Assembly (NCBI GenBank): GCA_016199835.1
Contig: JACQFX010000009.1
Location: forward strand, 62,001 to 126,000
DNA: 64,000 bases
Reading direction: 5' to 3'
From: Nitrosomonadales bacterium
GTDB lineage: Bacteria; Pseudomonadota; Gammaproteobacteria; Burkholderiales; Gallionellaceae
Under the pieces are notes generated by a model. It ran no database searches. It was not told where the DNA came from and saw only the letters and a list, made by a program, of their open reading frames with translations. Shown here piece after piece: positions 19,001-27,824 of the stretch. Numbering within the stretch: position 1 is the stretch's first letter; each line of letters starts with the position of its first letter. The translations under genes and the position numbers were made by a program.

Positions 19001-19169
19001 GCGTGAAGCTTACGCTCGTTGTCCCCTGGCTCCACAATAGCAACCTTGGAAAAACTCTGGATATGACTCTGCGGTGCGTCGCCCTGGTTTGGTAACTCAG
19101 CGGCAGCGCTTGATATAATTTTTTCGCCCGTCGCAGGCCGCCCTTGATAAATCGTTTTATCAATTTCAT
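16077..19169 (-). CDS. Three-domain GT2-GT4-methyltransferase protein
   Basis: 1030-residue fusion. Residues about 86-330 form a GT2 domain ([41 protein letters not shown]). Residues about 345-720 form a GT4/GT-B domain ([14 protein letters not shown], and [19 protein letters not shown] as the nucleotide-binding end). Residues about 800-1030 hold a CPFC pair and a methyltransferase core ([35 protein letters not shown]). One chain may therefore add two sugars and methylate the product, in the manner of chain-extending and capping enzymes of ABC-exported O-antigens; that role is inference. It starts with ATG at 19169. Confidence 0.88.
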   Translation of the reverse strand: MKLIKRFIKGGLRRAKKLYQALPLSYQTRATHRRVISRVFPRLLLWSQGTTSVSFTPTQRHIKPRFHGAANFDNGIHIASSENPAVSIIIPIYGKINYTWQCLSSIAATPSCVSFEVIVVDDCSPDDSVARLEKVSGIRLICNSGNQGFIRSCNIGAHAARGEYLCFLNNDTEVTPGWLDELLMTFSEFPGAGLAGSKLVYPDGRLQEAGGIIWRDGSACNFGRFDDPLLPVYNYAREVDYCSGASIMLPQSLFAGLGGFDEHYLPAYCEDSDLALKVRDQGYRVIYQPLSTVIHYEGITSGTDTTQGIKAYQVENSKKLYERWKHRLASHQVAGKEVDKAKDRMARYRVLVLDYCTPMPNQDAGSLTVFNLLLLLREMNFQVTFAAAYNFLYLPEYTTALQRAGVEVLYAPYISTVEKHLKQAGYRYDLAFLFRPDMAERYTRAIRKYCPQAKVLYHTVDLHYLRLQREAELLNSTSRMKQAAEMKLREFTAIRSADASIVHSTTELEMLRPELPAEKIHVFPLIMNVRGTEQNFSGRRDIVFVGGYQHPPNVDAVKFFVSEVMPLLRMQLPGVRFHAVGSNPPDALQKLAGDDVIITGFVEDLDSLLDRMRISVAPLRYGAGIKGKIGSAMVVGLPVVATTLAVEGMSLTDGENILVADGATAIASTIARLYGDELLWNKISKAGLAFADQAWGAEAAWRVLANILSGLEFKVQRNVHPLKLFSPIIQRAEYSGSQRPSAKLIPVFVAHDRKEYERGMQQKELAVIRDIEERLVASAKAEAFSVNGYCVPCNKAVPMLVDMQAGGQRMANGWIPNWRERLVCPFCQMNNRQRLIATLVKQHLEQHRDVKIYFMEQVTAIYQWATNAFPANQIIGSEYLGFEYRSGQLINGIRHEDVMNSSFADGSLDMVISNDVFEHVPDPGKALAECARILRPGGVLLASIPFHRDYDNSVVRAELEAGGEKHLLPPVYHGNPVSAEGSLVFTDFGWDVIQTLRSVGFSEAGVEVYASAEFGHLGGGQLIIRAVKSI

Positions 19170-19197
19170 CGCTGCGCATTCCAGAATTTGTAACTGA

Positions 19198-20178
19198 TCA
19201 AGAATTATTCCCTTTGAAGAATTTGCTCAACGCACGGAGCGGCGCAGTAATTTTCCAGGAGGTTGAGTTGTACAAGGCATCATTCTCGGCCTGCAATCTG
19301 CTCACTGCGGCTGCGTATTCTTCCTCATACTCAGCCAGACTCAGATCCAAAGTACGCCTGGCGCAAACTTCTTCTCCATATTTCATGCAGACTAGGGCAA
19401 ACTCGGCAAGAGCCCGGCGCCTCGACGCAGTCGTTTTGGCCTGCGGGTGTGATAATGCGATGGACAGCACGTCCGTTATCCGCTTGAACTGGAAGCGTTC
19501 AGAAATCCTTATCCAGAATTCAACATCGAGAGAAAAATTCAGGCTCTCATCTATAGGCCCCGATTCCAGCCAAGCCTTGCGAGTAAACAGACAGGAAGGC
19601 TGCATGAAATCGTTGCCGAAACACCATCCAAAAAGACTTTCCCTGGTCACCTGTACCAGTTGGGGAGTGTGGACGATCTCGCCTTTATCGTTGACAACAT
19701 GCCCCTGGCCGTAAATCGCGCCTGCTGAAGTATCTTCCGCATAAGCCTGGGCGAACTTTAATAATGCTCCGGGAACATAGTAGTCATCCGAGTTCAGCCA
19801 CCCAAGCAGATCACCGCTTGTTTTTTCCAGCCCCTTGTTGATTGCGTGGCTTTGCCCTTTATCCTTTTCGCTGACCCACCAGGAGAGCCAGGGCTCATAC
19901 TTCCTGATAATTTCTACCGACTGATCTGTCGAACCGCCGTCGATGATGATGTATTCGAGGTTTGGGTAACCCTGCAACAGCACTGACCGTATGGTTTCCT
20001 CGATGAATGCTCCCTGATTGAACGAAGGCGTAACGATGCTGATTCGCGGCCACGGATTGCCGTCCGGCATGTAGTCTGGAAGCCGCTGGCTTCCAGTCGT
20101 CCAGGGCCAGCCGGCTTGGCGGGCGGGCGGCGACGGAAGCTCTTGCAATGAGGGAGGGGGCATGCGAGAAAGCGGCAT
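19198..20178 (-). CDS. Glycosyltransferase family 2 with C-terminal coiled coil
   Basis: 326 residues. A proline-rich leader of about 40 residues precedes the GT2 core: [33 protein letters not shown], and WLNSDDYY as the metal site. The last 60 residues ([23 protein letters not shown]) form a predicted coiled coil ending in a basic segment, a tail often seen on O-antigen glycosyltransferases that assemble into complexes. It is separated from galE by 60 bases. Donor unknown. Confidence 0.84.
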   Translation of the reverse strand: MPLSRMPPPSLQELPSPPARQAGWPWTTGSQRLPDYMPDGNPWPRISIVTPSFNQGAFIEETIRSVLLQGYPNLEYIIIDGGSTDQSVEIIRKYEPWLSWWVSEKDKGQSHAINKGLEKTSGDLLGWLNSDDYYVPGALLKFAQAYAEDTSAGAIYGQGHVVNDKGEIVHTPQLVQVTRESLFGWCFGNDFMQPSCLFTRKAWLESGPIDESLNFSLDVEFWIRISERFQFKRITDVLSIALSHPQAKTTASRRRALAEFALVCMKYGEEVCARRTLDLSLAEYEEEYAAAVSRLQAENDALYNSTSWKITAPLRALSKFFKGNNS

Positions 20179-20238
20179 ATTAAGTATTATGTCTGAGTGC
20201 GTGGCAGTGCTTTGGCGTTCTTCTGTCCCATTCCAATA

Positions 20239-21234
20239 TCATGCCCCTGTCCAAATTCCTGTGCTTAATCTTTTTTCCCATGTCCATGCGTGGGAAACAA
20301 TCACATCAAGATCAGCGTAGCGTGGTTTCCAGCCCAGCGTGTCATGCGCTTTTTTGGCATCGGCCACCAACCGGGCAGGGTCTCCCATGCGGCGCGGTCC
20401 GTCAATAACCGGAACTATTTCACCGGTAATACGGGATACCGTATCGACCACCTGCTGCACAGAAAACCCGTCCCCATTCCCAAGATTAAAGGCATTGCTG
20501 GCAGCTCCACCCTGTAAATATTCCAGCGCTAATATATGCGCATCGCAAAGATCGCAGACATGAATGTAATCACGAATGCATGTCCCATCCGGAGTGCCGT
20601 AATTGCGCCCATAAATGGTCAGGTTTTCGCGCCGACCCGAAGCGGCCTGCAACGCCAGAGGTATGAGATGGGTTTCGGGATTATGCCGTTCCCCCAGCTC
20701 TCCATCGGGAGAGGCACCGCAAGCATTGAAATAACGCAAAGATACCGATCTCAGCCCATAAGCACGGTCATAATCGCGCAGTACTTGTTCGACCATTGCC
20801 TTGGAAGCGCCATACGGGTTAATTGGCGCAACCGGATGGCCCTCATCAATCCGGATACTGTGTGGCTCCCCAAAGATGGCGGCTGAGGATGAAAATACAA
20901 AATGTTTCACCCCATGCCGCACCATGGCATCCAGCAAACTGAGTGTGTTAACAAGATTGTTGGCGTAGTATCTGGCGGGCTGCACGACTGATTCGCCTAC
21001 CTGAATAAAAGATGCAAAGTGGAACACCGCAGCAAAACGGTGTTCCGCAAACATCCTGTCCAGCAATTCCTGATCTGCAATGCTGCCCTGAATGAACATG
21101 CCGCCCAACACGGCATCTCGATAGCCAGTGGATAGATCATCCAGCGTCACAACATCGTGCCCGCCATGCAGTAATTGTTTAACCATGTGGGAGCCAATAT
21201 AGCCAGCCCCGCCTGCAATCAAAATTTTCATCAT
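20239..21234 (-). CDS. galE: UDP-glucose 4-epimerase
   Basis: 331-residue extended SDR enzyme interconverting UDP-glucose and UDP-galactose, possibly also the N-acetyl forms. GGAGYIGSHMVKQL is the NAD loop, FSSSAAIFGEP contains the catalytic Ser, and NPYGASKAMVEQ the Y-x3-K. FNLGNGDGFSVQQVVDTV and GWKPRYADLD are classical GalE late motifs. It starts ATGATG at 21234 or 21231, a few bases after the preceding glycosyltransferase gene ends. It supplies galactose-type donors to the surrounding transferases. Confidence 0.93.
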   Translation of the reverse strand: MMKILIAGGAGYIGSHMVKQLLHGGHDVVTLDDLSTGYRDAVLGGMFIQGSIADQELLDRMFAEHRFAAVFHFASFIQVGESVVQPARYYANNLVNTLSLLDAMVRHGVKHFVFSSSAAIFGEPHSIRIDEGHPVAPINPYGASKAMVEQVLRDYDRAYGLRSVSLRYFNACGASPDGELGERHNPETHLIPLALQAASGRRENLTIYGRNYGTPDGTCIRDYIHVCDLCDAHILALEYLQGGAASNAFNLGNGDGFSVQQVVDTVSRITGEIVPVIDGPRRMGDPARLVADAKKAHDTLGWKPRYADLDVIVSHAWTWEKRLSTGIWTGA

Positions 21235-21238
21235 TACG

Positions 21239-22258
21239 CTACCAGCGAGAATCTATCAGTAATTTCAAAAATAACCTGTTGAGCAAAGCAGGCTTGTTAT
21301 AGGCGCCGGATTTCAGCCACGTTTGGATTAATTTATCCAGCGTACTTCTTGGGTCATTAATTGTTCCGATCCCGTCCATCCTGAAATGGTCGGCTAACCG
21401 TTGCCAGTCGACATTCCATATATCAAGTTTTCTGAAGCGCCTGGTGCCGTAACGGTGGAAATACTTCAGCACTTCACGATCCCACCAATAGGCTTCCTCT
21501 TTCTTTATATTTTTAATATCAATATTTTCAGTTAAATAATAATCAAACCATGCCCCTTTAACTTCCAGCAACTCCGAATCTTTCACTGCGTACATGTGGT
21601 GGTACTGTCTATATATGTCGAATGCGGTCCGCTCCGGATTATGCAAAGTTTCCCAGCACTGATACCACCTGTGCTTGCTGTCCATCCTGTCCCAGTCAGT
21701 ATATTGGTAATGCAAAATCATGATCTCGTCCAAATCAATGAAATTGGGATTCGTCGGCATCGGTATGCGCGTGCTGTGGATAGCTTTACCAGAGTGATCG
21801 CTCCCATCGTCCATAAATCCCAGCAGAATATAATTTCCCGGCGACCAGTATTGCGCTAGGCCTGGTCTCAGATTTGCCCATTTAAATCTAACGACTGTTC
21901 CTGGCGGCACCTGCAAAATAGATTTCCACGCCTCGCTATTATGAAAATTCGCCGAAAGAAACTCATCTGCATCCAGTGTAATCAGCAACCTTGGGCCTGC
22001 TATTTTTCGCGCAGCTTCAATTAAGAGTTTTTGCCTCTCCGGCTCATTGAATTCAACGGATGTATTTTCAATAAGAATTACTTTGGGGAATTTTCTGGCA
22101 ATTTCACGCGAGCCATCATTAGAAAGTTGATCGGCAATAATGATATGGTCAGCCCAGAGGCTGGCTGCCGCCAGAAATTTCTCCAGAATCCAGGATTCGT
22201 TCTTGACCGGCGTCAAACAAATAATTTTTGGCTTAACAACAGGATCCATATTTCCCAT
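21239..22258 (-). CDS. Glycosyltransferase family 2-like protein
   Basis: 339 residues with a GT2 N-terminal half: ICLTPVKNESWILEKFLAAA, HIIIADQLSNDGS, and TLDADEFLSANF as the metal-binding LDADE. The C-terminal half is rich in aromatic and charged residues (DWDRMDSKHRWYQCWE, YHHMYAVKD) and has no other recognised domain. It lies just before galE in the same direction and may be translationally coupled to it. It likely uses a hexose donor, but I cannot tell which. Confidence 0.82.
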   Translation of the reverse strand: MGNMDPVVKPKIICLTPVKNESWILEKFLAAASLWADHIIIADQLSNDGSREIARKFPKVILIENTSVEFNEPERQKLLIEAARKIAGPRLLITLDADEFLSANFHNSEAWKSILQVPPGTVVRFKWANLRPGLAQYWSPGNYILLGFMDDGSDHSGKAIHSTRIPMPTNPNFIDLDEIMILHYQYTDWDRMDSKHRWYQCWETLHNPERTAFDIYRQYHHMYAVKDSELLEVKGAWFDYYLTENIDIKNIKKEEAYWWDREVLKYFHRYGTRRFRKLDIWNVDWQRLADHFRMDGIGTINDPRSTLDKLIQTWLKSGAYNKPALLNRLFLKLLIDSRW

Positions 22259-22281
22259 AACTTTTCTTTGGGCTCAGCCGC

Positions 22282-23004
22282 TCAATAAAGACCGATGCGT
22301 TCCAGCTTGATGGCAATCAGGCGAGCCATCTTCTTCGGCTCCAGATGATGATCCAGCGGGTCGTCGTTGAGAAAACTTTTGGCTACGACTCCGGTCTGCT
22401 TATCCAGCGTCTCCTGTTGCAAATCCAGATAGCGGAGGCCACGCCTCTTGCAAAATTCATTCAACCTTTGGTTGTAATCGATGGCCAAGGCAGTCCGCTC
22501 TTTCTGAGTGGCCCGGATGGCAAGGCGCTTGTTCGCCACCTCACCCTTGACCAGTTGGTGATCCGGTATGGTCGGCAACGGCGTACTGCAAACGATCACG
22601 CTGGCCGGGGGAAGTTTCTTCAAGCAAGCCTCAATTAGTCCAAAATAGTTCGTTAAAGACAACTCGAATTGCTGCTTGATGGAAGTGCCATGTTTATCCG
22701 CCCGATACCAGATGACAAAACCACAATCCACTTCACCCAAGCAAAAAACCACATGCTCCGAGGAGGATACTTTGCCCAAATACTCCATGAAAATTGGCAT
22801 CGCCCGGGTTTGCGAATGAGGATTGGCCAGCCCCAGATTGGTTGCCCCCGGTACGATGCAAAAATGTAAATCCGTTTGTTGCAACAGAGATTCTCTGGCC
22901 AGACACTCAAAGTTCTGGATGTGGCTATCACCTATGCAGTGCAATACTGCCCGGCGCACAAATAGCCTGCAAAACTTGAGTCTTATGGCCTGTATAAATT
23001 TCAT
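22282..23004 (-). CDS. SGNH-like hydrolase of the polysaccharide locus
   Basis: 240 residues from the ATG at 23004, which follows the stop of the upstream gene by one base. CIGDSH (23-28) resembles block I of SGNH/GDSL esterases, LGEVDCGFVIW a possible block III, and DPLDHH near residues 215-220 a C-terminal Asp/His block. There is no signal peptide, only a basic N-terminus, so it may work in the cytoplasm. Candidate roles are addition or removal of an acyl group on the glycan, or a non-catalytic SGNH fold. The function is not established. Confidence 0.6.
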   Translation of the reverse strand: MKFIQAIRLKFCRLFVRRAVLHCIGDSHIQNFECLARESLLQQTDLHFCIVPGATNLGLANPHSQTRAMPIFMEYLGKVSSSEHVVFCLGEVDCGFVIWYRADKHGTSIKQQFELSLTNYFGLIEACLKKLPPASVIVCSTPLPTIPDHQLVKGEVANKRLAIRATQKERTALAIDYNQRLNEFCKRRGLRYLDLQQETLDKQTGVVAKSFLNDDPLDHHLEPKKMARLIAIKLERIGLY

Positions 23005-23005
23005 G

Positions 23006-24487
23006 TCATTGATGGCCGGGCTGTAGCCAGCGCCGCAATTCCGGCTCGCAGGAAAATATTTCCATATAAATTTGCTCCGCATATTTATCGGCAAATAGTT
23101 TCCTGTTCTTCTGGTATTCCGCCGTCAGATTCACCACCTGTTCATCATGTGCCGTCTTTTTCTTCAACTCAGCCTTGGAAACCTTTTCCAGTGCGGCTTC
23201 AAGTTTTTGAGCATCCAGCTTTTCACCAAAGTGCTGGCATATCCTGGCGAACTCATCCGCCATGTTTGCTTGCATCCCCTCGTAGGTAATGACGGTTTTC
23301 TTGCGTGTGAAATTTTCCTGCGCCAGCCACTTGGCAAGATGGCGGGCATATAGATTAGTCCAATGGCGGCGACGCCCCTCGTCATGGATATCTTCTTTGT
23401 AATAACAAAGTTGTGAATAAACTGTCTCGACCGGATTGCGGTACAGATAGATCACGTTCTCGCGCATCAACCCAAGTTCCATGTCATGCGTGTGGTAACA
23501 GGTAAAATCGCTCGCATCCTTGAAATAGAAAGCCCGTATCAATGACGGTTTTCCGAAATACAACTCCATGATCATCCGCAACCAGTGACTGCCGGTGCGC
23601 GAGAAACTCACCATATAAGGAAAGTCAGGATTGTCCGTAAAGGATTTGATGGTTGCCGGATCATCGATTGAAATTGAGCCGTCCGGATTTAATATCCGAT
23701 CCGCGATTTTTTCATCTGGTGTAGAGGCATCCCTGAAGTATTTGCTGTTCAAATAAACAGCGTCGCCGGCAGTCAACTGGGCATTGGGATGCGTATAGAG
23801 TTCATATAAATTAAGCAACCTGAATCCATGGGCTCTCAGATATACATCTATGTCGCCAAACAACGGCTGGCCATCGTAAAGCGAGACGAACTCTATTTCA
23901 GTCGTAATGATCTTGACGCGCTCAAGCAGTTTTCCACACCCTTTCAGCGCCTCCATTTCATAGCCCTGCAAATCCAGTTTGAGCAGATCAACTTCGCCGT
24001 CGGCTCCCATAACGTCTTCCAGTCGAACCTGTTGCACCTCTACCACCTGCCGCACATCCATATTCTTTCCATGGATGCCTCTATTGAGAGCCGACGGATT
24101 AAGCACTGAAGACGAGACCAGATTGTTCACAACATTAAAACTGACAGTTATCACTTCAGCTCCCAGAGCAGCCCCGTGGACTATGACATTCTGATGATCC
24201 GCGTAATGTGCCTTCAACTGTTCTACCAGTTCCGGAATTGGTTCGAAAGCATGGATAACGGGGGAACGGTACTGCTGCAGAAAATAATCCGTCGTTGACC
24301 CGTTATTCGCACCACCATCAATAATGACAGGCGACTCGGTTGCCAACTTTTCTTTTATATCGGCATAGCGATTTCTAACCGCCATCTGGCCATAAGATTT
24401 TGTCTCAGACACAACGACAGGCACAACAGAGGGGCATATTTTTGCCCGCACCCATCGAACCAGCGGCCTCAGCAATTTCTTGATCAC
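23006..24487 (-). CDS. FkbM methyltransferase fused to sulfotransferase-like domain
   Basis: 493 residues in two parts. Residues about 50-250 are an FkbM-type methyltransferase: VIIDGGANNGSTTDYFLQ, HAFEPIPELVEQL, LLKLDLQGYEMEALKG. Residues about 290-485 resemble PAPS-dependent sulfotransferases: SFSRTGSHWLRMIME (294-308) is the 5'-phosphosulfate loop and YLYRNPVETVYSQL (347-360) the 3'-phosphate motif. The start is GTG at 24487, overlapping the previous gene by four bases, with AAAGGG upstream. A PAPS source (APS kinase) is encoded 3.3 kb upstream in the same cluster. Dual methylation and sulfation of one glycan is inferred. Confidence 0.82.
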   Translation of the reverse strand: MIKKLLRPLVRWVRAKICPSVVPVVVSETKSYGQMAVRNRYADIKEKLATESPVIIDGGANNGSTTDYFLQQYRSPVIHAFEPIPELVEQLKAHYADHQNVIVHGAALGAEVITVSFNVVNNLVSSSVLNPSALNRGIHGKNMDVRQVVEVQQVRLEDVMGADGEVDLLKLDLQGYEMEALKGCGKLLERVKIITTEIEFVSLYDGQPLFGDIDVYLRAHGFRLLNLYELYTHPNAQLTAGDAVYLNSKYFRDASTPDEKIADRILNPDGSISIDDPATIKSFTDNPDFPYMVSFSRTGSHWLRMIMELYFGKPSLIRAFYFKDASDFTCYHTHDMELGLMRENVIYLYRNPVETVYSQLCYYKEDIHDEGRRRHWTNLYARHLAKWLAQENFTRKKTVITYEGMQANMADEFARICQHFGEKLDAQKLEAALEKVSKAELKKKTAHDEQVVNLTAEYQKNRKLFADKYAEQIYMEIFSCEPELRRWLQPGHQ

Positions 24488-25215
24488 AGCACCCTTTCTG
24501 TTTTGCTCGCAAGTTCATCCGGCATGCGGAAATCGTCACATCCAAAAACCAGCAAACCCCACCCGCATAACGGATGGTGCCGGGAAGTCCTGTCTTTATA
24601 GATCGGGTAGTAAAGCTGGTATGCCAATTCTGGATTCAGCGCATCTTTCACGTAATCATACGAGCAGACCTGCTCCTGATAAATGTCATAAATAAATTGC
24701 TCGTGTCCCGGCACTTTAAAGTCATCTATCAGGATGTAGCCTGAACTGAATTTCTGCGTGATGAATTCCAGTTCCTTCTTCAAAGGCCATTCGAATCCAT
24801 AGCCATGTGCATCCAGCCAAAAGAAGCACCGCTCGGAGAATATCCCGGCTTCATTTTTTGAAAGGTGCTCGATGAATTGCTGGGACGTTCCATGGAACAG
24901 GGATACGTTGTTGTACTTCCCGGTATTTCCGCTTGCCTGGTTGTAAGCCAAAGAATCCGGCTCGCACGACAAGCAATGCAACTCTGGATTGCTTCTGGCA
25001 ACATATGCCAAGGTGGATCCCACATTGGCGCCCGTCTCAATGAATGCCTTGCTACCAATTGCAAGATGGCCAGCCAGACTGATTAAATATTCATCACCGT
25101 GGAAACCGACATCAACGAACTGTGACACGCCTCTTTGATGAGAGGGCTCTTGTGCATCAGAGGAAAATAATTTTCTTAACCTGGAAAGCATGGGGTCACC
25201 ATTTATGTTTATCAT
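24484..25215 (-). CDS. SAM-methyltransferase-like protein of polysaccharide locus
   Basis: 243 residues. FIETGANVGSTLAYVARSN is a motif I-like glycine loop, LSCEPDSLAYNQ the following acidic strand, and CFFWLDAHGYGFEWPLKKELEFI with YILIDDFKVPGHEQF resembles metal-dependent O-methyltransferases. The ATG at 25215 is used; ATG at 25191 is possible and neither has a strong Shine-Dalgarno. It overlaps the FkbM-sulfotransferase gene by four bases and follows wzt, so it belongs to the export operon. Substrate unknown. Confidence 0.68.
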   Translation of the reverse strand: MININGDPMLSRLRKLFSSDAQEPSHQRGVSQFVDVGFHGDEYLISLAGHLAIGSKAFIETGANVGSTLAYVARSNPELHCLSCEPDSLAYNQASGNTGKYNNVSLFHGTSQQFIEHLSKNEAGIFSERCFFWLDAHGYGFEWPLKKELEFITQKFSSGYILIDDFKVPGHEQFIYDIYQEQVCSYDYVKDALNPELAYQLYYPIYKDRTSRHHPLCGWGLLVFGCDDFRMPDELASKTERVL

Positions 25216-25246
25216 CTGCTTTCTGCAAGCTTTTTTACAGGCCGAC

Positions 25247-26524
25247 TTAATCCTGTAAAAGGCTCCAGACGGAATCAGCTATCAAATCGCCACGTATCGC
25301 GGGCTCGCGGACACTATCGTTTGCAGATATTTCGCTAATCTCGAAACTGGCTGCCCTCACGACATGATCAAATGTCAATTTATTGCGCCGGATACCGATT
25401 GTCAGCGAATATGTTCCGGATTTAAGGCGAAAACTTGGGAGTTTAAGATTCACGGTTATTACAGAATCTTTGCCCGCAGAAAATAACGCGCCGGTTTCCT
25501 CACTTAATACTGTGGTGATCCGGTAGTCCATATTGGTATCCACTCCGACCACCACCGATAGTTCATCAACCTGTTCGAACGCTTTTATTTCAAGATTGAA
25601 TGCGATGTCTTCACCGCACTTGAAACGAGTGACTTTTTCGCCTTTAGCATTTACAGGCCACATATTTATAAATCGGACTATGACTCCGTAGTCAGGATGG
25701 GCACGAGGCATATCTCCGATACTGCTGCTGCCCATCAATGCCGAGTCATTTCCAAGATAAGACTCAATCACCTTTTCCATTGAACCCGCATCACTCACGA
25801 CTCCTTCCTTAAGCAAAATGCCGCTGCCGCATAGTTTCTGCATAGCAACCATGTTGTGGCTCACAAACAAAACCGTACGCCCCTCTTTGCCCGCATCTTC
25901 CATCTTGCCCAGACACTTTCTCTGGAAGTTTGCATCCCCTACCGCCAGCACTTCGTCCACAATGAGTATCTCCGGCTCCAGATGCGCAGCCACAGCAAAA
26001 GCCAAGCGTACGTACATGCCACTGGAATAACGCTTGACCGGAGTATCGAGAAATTTTTCGACTTCGGAGAAAGCCACAATCTCGTCGAACCTTTTTCTGA
26101 TCTCGGCTTTGCTCATGCCGAGGATCGCGCCGTTAAGGAAAATATTTTCGCGTCCGGTAAGTTCGGGATGGAAACCCGTGCCCACTTCCAGCAGGCTGGC
26201 CACGCGGCCCTTGACGACACACCTTCCCGATGTGGGCTCGGTGATGCGGCTCAGTATTTTAAGCAGCGTGGATTTGCCAGCACCGTTGCGCCCGATGATG
26301 CCCACGCGGTCACCTTGCCGGATGTCGAAGCTGACATCCCTGAGCGCCCAGAATTCCTCATGCGTAAGATCACCTTCGCCCTGTTTGAAGGGGTGGATCA
26401 ATTTTCCCAGAGCGCGGTTTGTGCCTTGTACCAGCGCTTCGGCGAATGAGCTGTGTCTGACCTGCTTCTGATGGTCGATGATATATTTCTTCGAGAGATT
26501 CTCAGCGCAGATAACGGATGCCAT
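25247..26524 (-). CDS. wzt: O-antigen ABC transporter ATPase with C-terminal glycan-binding domain
   Basis: ATP-binding half of the Wzm/Wzt exporter that flips undecaprenyl-linked polysaccharide to the periplasm. 425 residues: Walker A GRNGAGKSTLLK (78-89), signature YSSGMYVRLAFA, Walker B ILIVDEVLAVGD, then about 165 residues forming a Wzt C-terminal beta-sandwich. That domain recognises the capped end of the chain in characterised systems, so its presence implies a modified terminus, perhaps methylated or sulfated by enzymes encoded here. The start lies two bases after the wzm stop. Confidence 0.95.
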   Translation of the reverse strand: MASVICAENLSKKYIIDHQKQVRHSSFAEALVQGTNRALGKLIHPFKQGEGDLTHEEFWALRDVSFDIRQGDRVGIIGRNGAGKSTLLKILSRITEPTSGRCVVKGRVASLLEVGTGFHPELTGRENIFLNGAILGMSKAEIRKRFDEIVAFSEVEKFLDTPVKRYSSGMYVRLAFAVAAHLEPEILIVDEVLAVGDANFQRKCLGKMEDAGKEGRTVLFVSHNMVAMQKLCGSGILLKEGVVSDAGSMEKVIESYLGNDSALMGSSSIGDMPRAHPDYGVIVRFINMWPVNAKGEKVTRFKCGEDIAFNLEIKAFEQVDELSVVVGVDTNMDYRITTVLSEETGALFSAGKDSVITVNLKLPSFRLKSGTYSLTIGIRRNKLTFDHVVRAASFEISEISANDSVREPAIRGDLIADSVWSLLQD

Positions 26525-26526
26525 GG

Positions 26527-27357
26527 TCAGATCACATCCACGAATGATTTTTCCGTCTTGCGGAAATAGATTATCCCGCTCCAGAGTGTCGTCGCCACCA
26601 AGGCAAGCGATAGCAACAATCCGGGCCAGTGGAGCTGGCTGGCACCGCCCAGAATCGCCCAGCGAAATCCGTCGATGACACCCACCATGGGGTTCATCGA
26701 ATACAACAACCGCCAGTCTTCCGGGATAAGATTGCTGCTATAGAGTACGGGCGACAAATATAATCCGAACTGGACAATGAATGGAATGAGCATTCCCAGA
26801 TCACGGTATCTGACTTTGAGCGAGGCAGCCCACAACCCCATACCCAAAGCGGTAGCAAATGCAATCAACGTAAACAAAGGCAAGGTGAGCAGGCGCAGGT
26901 TAGCATCGAACCCATACCAGAGCATCAGCCCGACCAGGATTATCCCGGAGAGCAGGAAATCCACAAGGCATACGATCATGGCGCTCGCAGGGGCGACCAG
27001 GCGCGGGAAGTACACTTTGGACATCATTCCGGCATTGCTGATCAGGCTATCGCTGGCCCCGGAAAAGGCGCTGGCAAAGAGTTGCCAAGGCAACAATGCG
27101 GTGCAGATCAGAATCAGGTAGGGCACACCATCGGATGGCATCTTGCCCAGCTTATTAAAGATCAGGGTAAACACCAGCATGGTGAGCAATGGGCGCAACA
27201 AGGCCCATGCAATACCCAGCGCGGTTTGTTTATAACGCACGATGATGTCGCGCCAGGCAAGGAAGAAAAACAGCTCGCGGTAGCGCCACAGGTCGTGCCA
27301 GTAATGACGTTCGGCTCGCCCGGCTTCGATAACAAGAACCGAAGGATTGGTGTTCAT
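26527..27357 (-). CDS. wzm: O-antigen ABC transporter permease
   Basis: Membrane half of the Wzm/Wzt polysaccharide exporter. 276 residues with about six transmembrane segments after the amphipathic YWHDLWRYRELFFFLAWRDI segment that starts ABC2-type permeases; KQTALGIAWALLRPL is the conserved first-helix region. It starts three bases after the regulator gene and ends two bases before wzt, so the three form one operon. It acts in the inner membrane and exports glycan made by the genes on either side. Confidence 0.94.
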   Translation of the reverse strand: MNTNPSVLVIEAGRAERHYWHDLWRYRELFFFLAWRDIIVRYKQTALGIAWALLRPLLTMLVFTLIFNKLGKMPSDGVPYLILICTALLPWQLFASAFSGASDSLISNAGMMSKVYFPRLVAPASAMIVCLVDFLLSGIILVGLMLWYGFDANLRLLTLPLFTLIAFATALGMGLWAASLKVRYRDLGMLIPFIVQFGLYLSPVLYSSNLIPEDWRLLYSMNPMVGVIDGFRWAILGGASQLHWPGLLLSLALVATTLWSGIIYFRKTEKSFVDVI

Positions 27358-27360
27358 ACG

Positions 27361-27729
27361 CTACCCGCCAATTTTTCTGGGAGTGCGCCCGCCATTCTGC
27401 GGCGCCAGAAGCAGCTCGGCTTCCCGTTGCAGGCTTTTTATTTCTTTCTTTAACGCTTCATGTTCCGCGATCTTGATCCTGAGGAACTGCACGGTAATCC
27501 TGGCTTTTTCCTCGATACCTCTGGGGGTAAGCAGGTAGGCATAGCCTTTTTTGTTCTTGCTGTTGCGGAAGTTGTTTGCCTTCACCAGCCCTTTCTCAAC
27601 CAGCGCCTGCAAACAATAATTTACCCGCCCCAGGCTGATGCCGAGCTCGCCAGCCAACTCGCGCTGGCTGACATCGGGATCGGCTTCCAGCCGCTTCAAT
27701 ATCCTGTACCGGTATTCGTCGCTTAACAT
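27361..27729 (-). CDS. EPS-associated MarR-family transcriptional regulator
   Basis: 122-residue winged-helix protein. Residues 1-80 form the DNA-binding domain (EYRYRILKRLEADPDVSQRELAGELGIS, then the recognition helix GRVNYCLQALVEKGLV). Residues 85-110 form a coiled coil ([22 protein letters not shown]) suited to dimerisation. It matches the MarR-like family found at the head of exopolysaccharide loci. It is first in the operon with wzm and wzt. Two tandem inverted repeats and a third one surrounding a possible -35 box lie directly upstream, so autoregulation is likely. Confidence 0.88.
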   Translation of the reverse strand: MLSDEYRYRILKRLEADPDVSQRELAGELGISLGRVNYCLQALVEKGLVKANNFRNSKNKKGYAYLLTPRGIEEKARITVQFLRIKIAEHEALKKEIKSLQREAELLLAPQNGGRTPRKIGG

Positions 27730-27751
27730 GTGGCGCTGTCCATACTTTTTC

Positions 27752-27783
27752 GTTCAATCGTTGAACGCGTTCAGCATTTGAAC
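27752..27783 (-). promoter_or_regulatory. Tandem palindromic operator upstream of the EPS regulator
   Basis: Two related inverted repeats with centres 17 bases apart: GTTCAATCGTTGAAC at 27752-27766 is perfect, and GTTCAGCATTTGAAC at 27769-27783 has five-base arms. On the minus strand a possible -35 TTGACG (27800-27805) and a -10-like TCAAAT (27776-27781) place the second repeat over the -10. Binding by the adjacent MarR-type protein is inferred from position. Confidence 0.6.
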
Positions 27784-27785
27784 AC

Positions 27786-27811
27786 CATTCCTTAAACTCC
27801 GTCAAGGAATG
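27786..27811. promoter_or_regulatory. Inverted repeat CATTCCTT-N10-AAGGAATG around a possible -35 box
   Basis: The eight-base arms are perfect, with a ten-base spacer. On the minus strand the spacer contains the end of TTGACG, the best -35 candidate for the EPS regulator operon. It is AT-rich and lacks a T-run, so it is less likely a terminator for the upstream cysC gene. It could bind a second regulator. Confidence 0.4.
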
Positions 27812-27824
27812 CGCTGCAAGTGTA

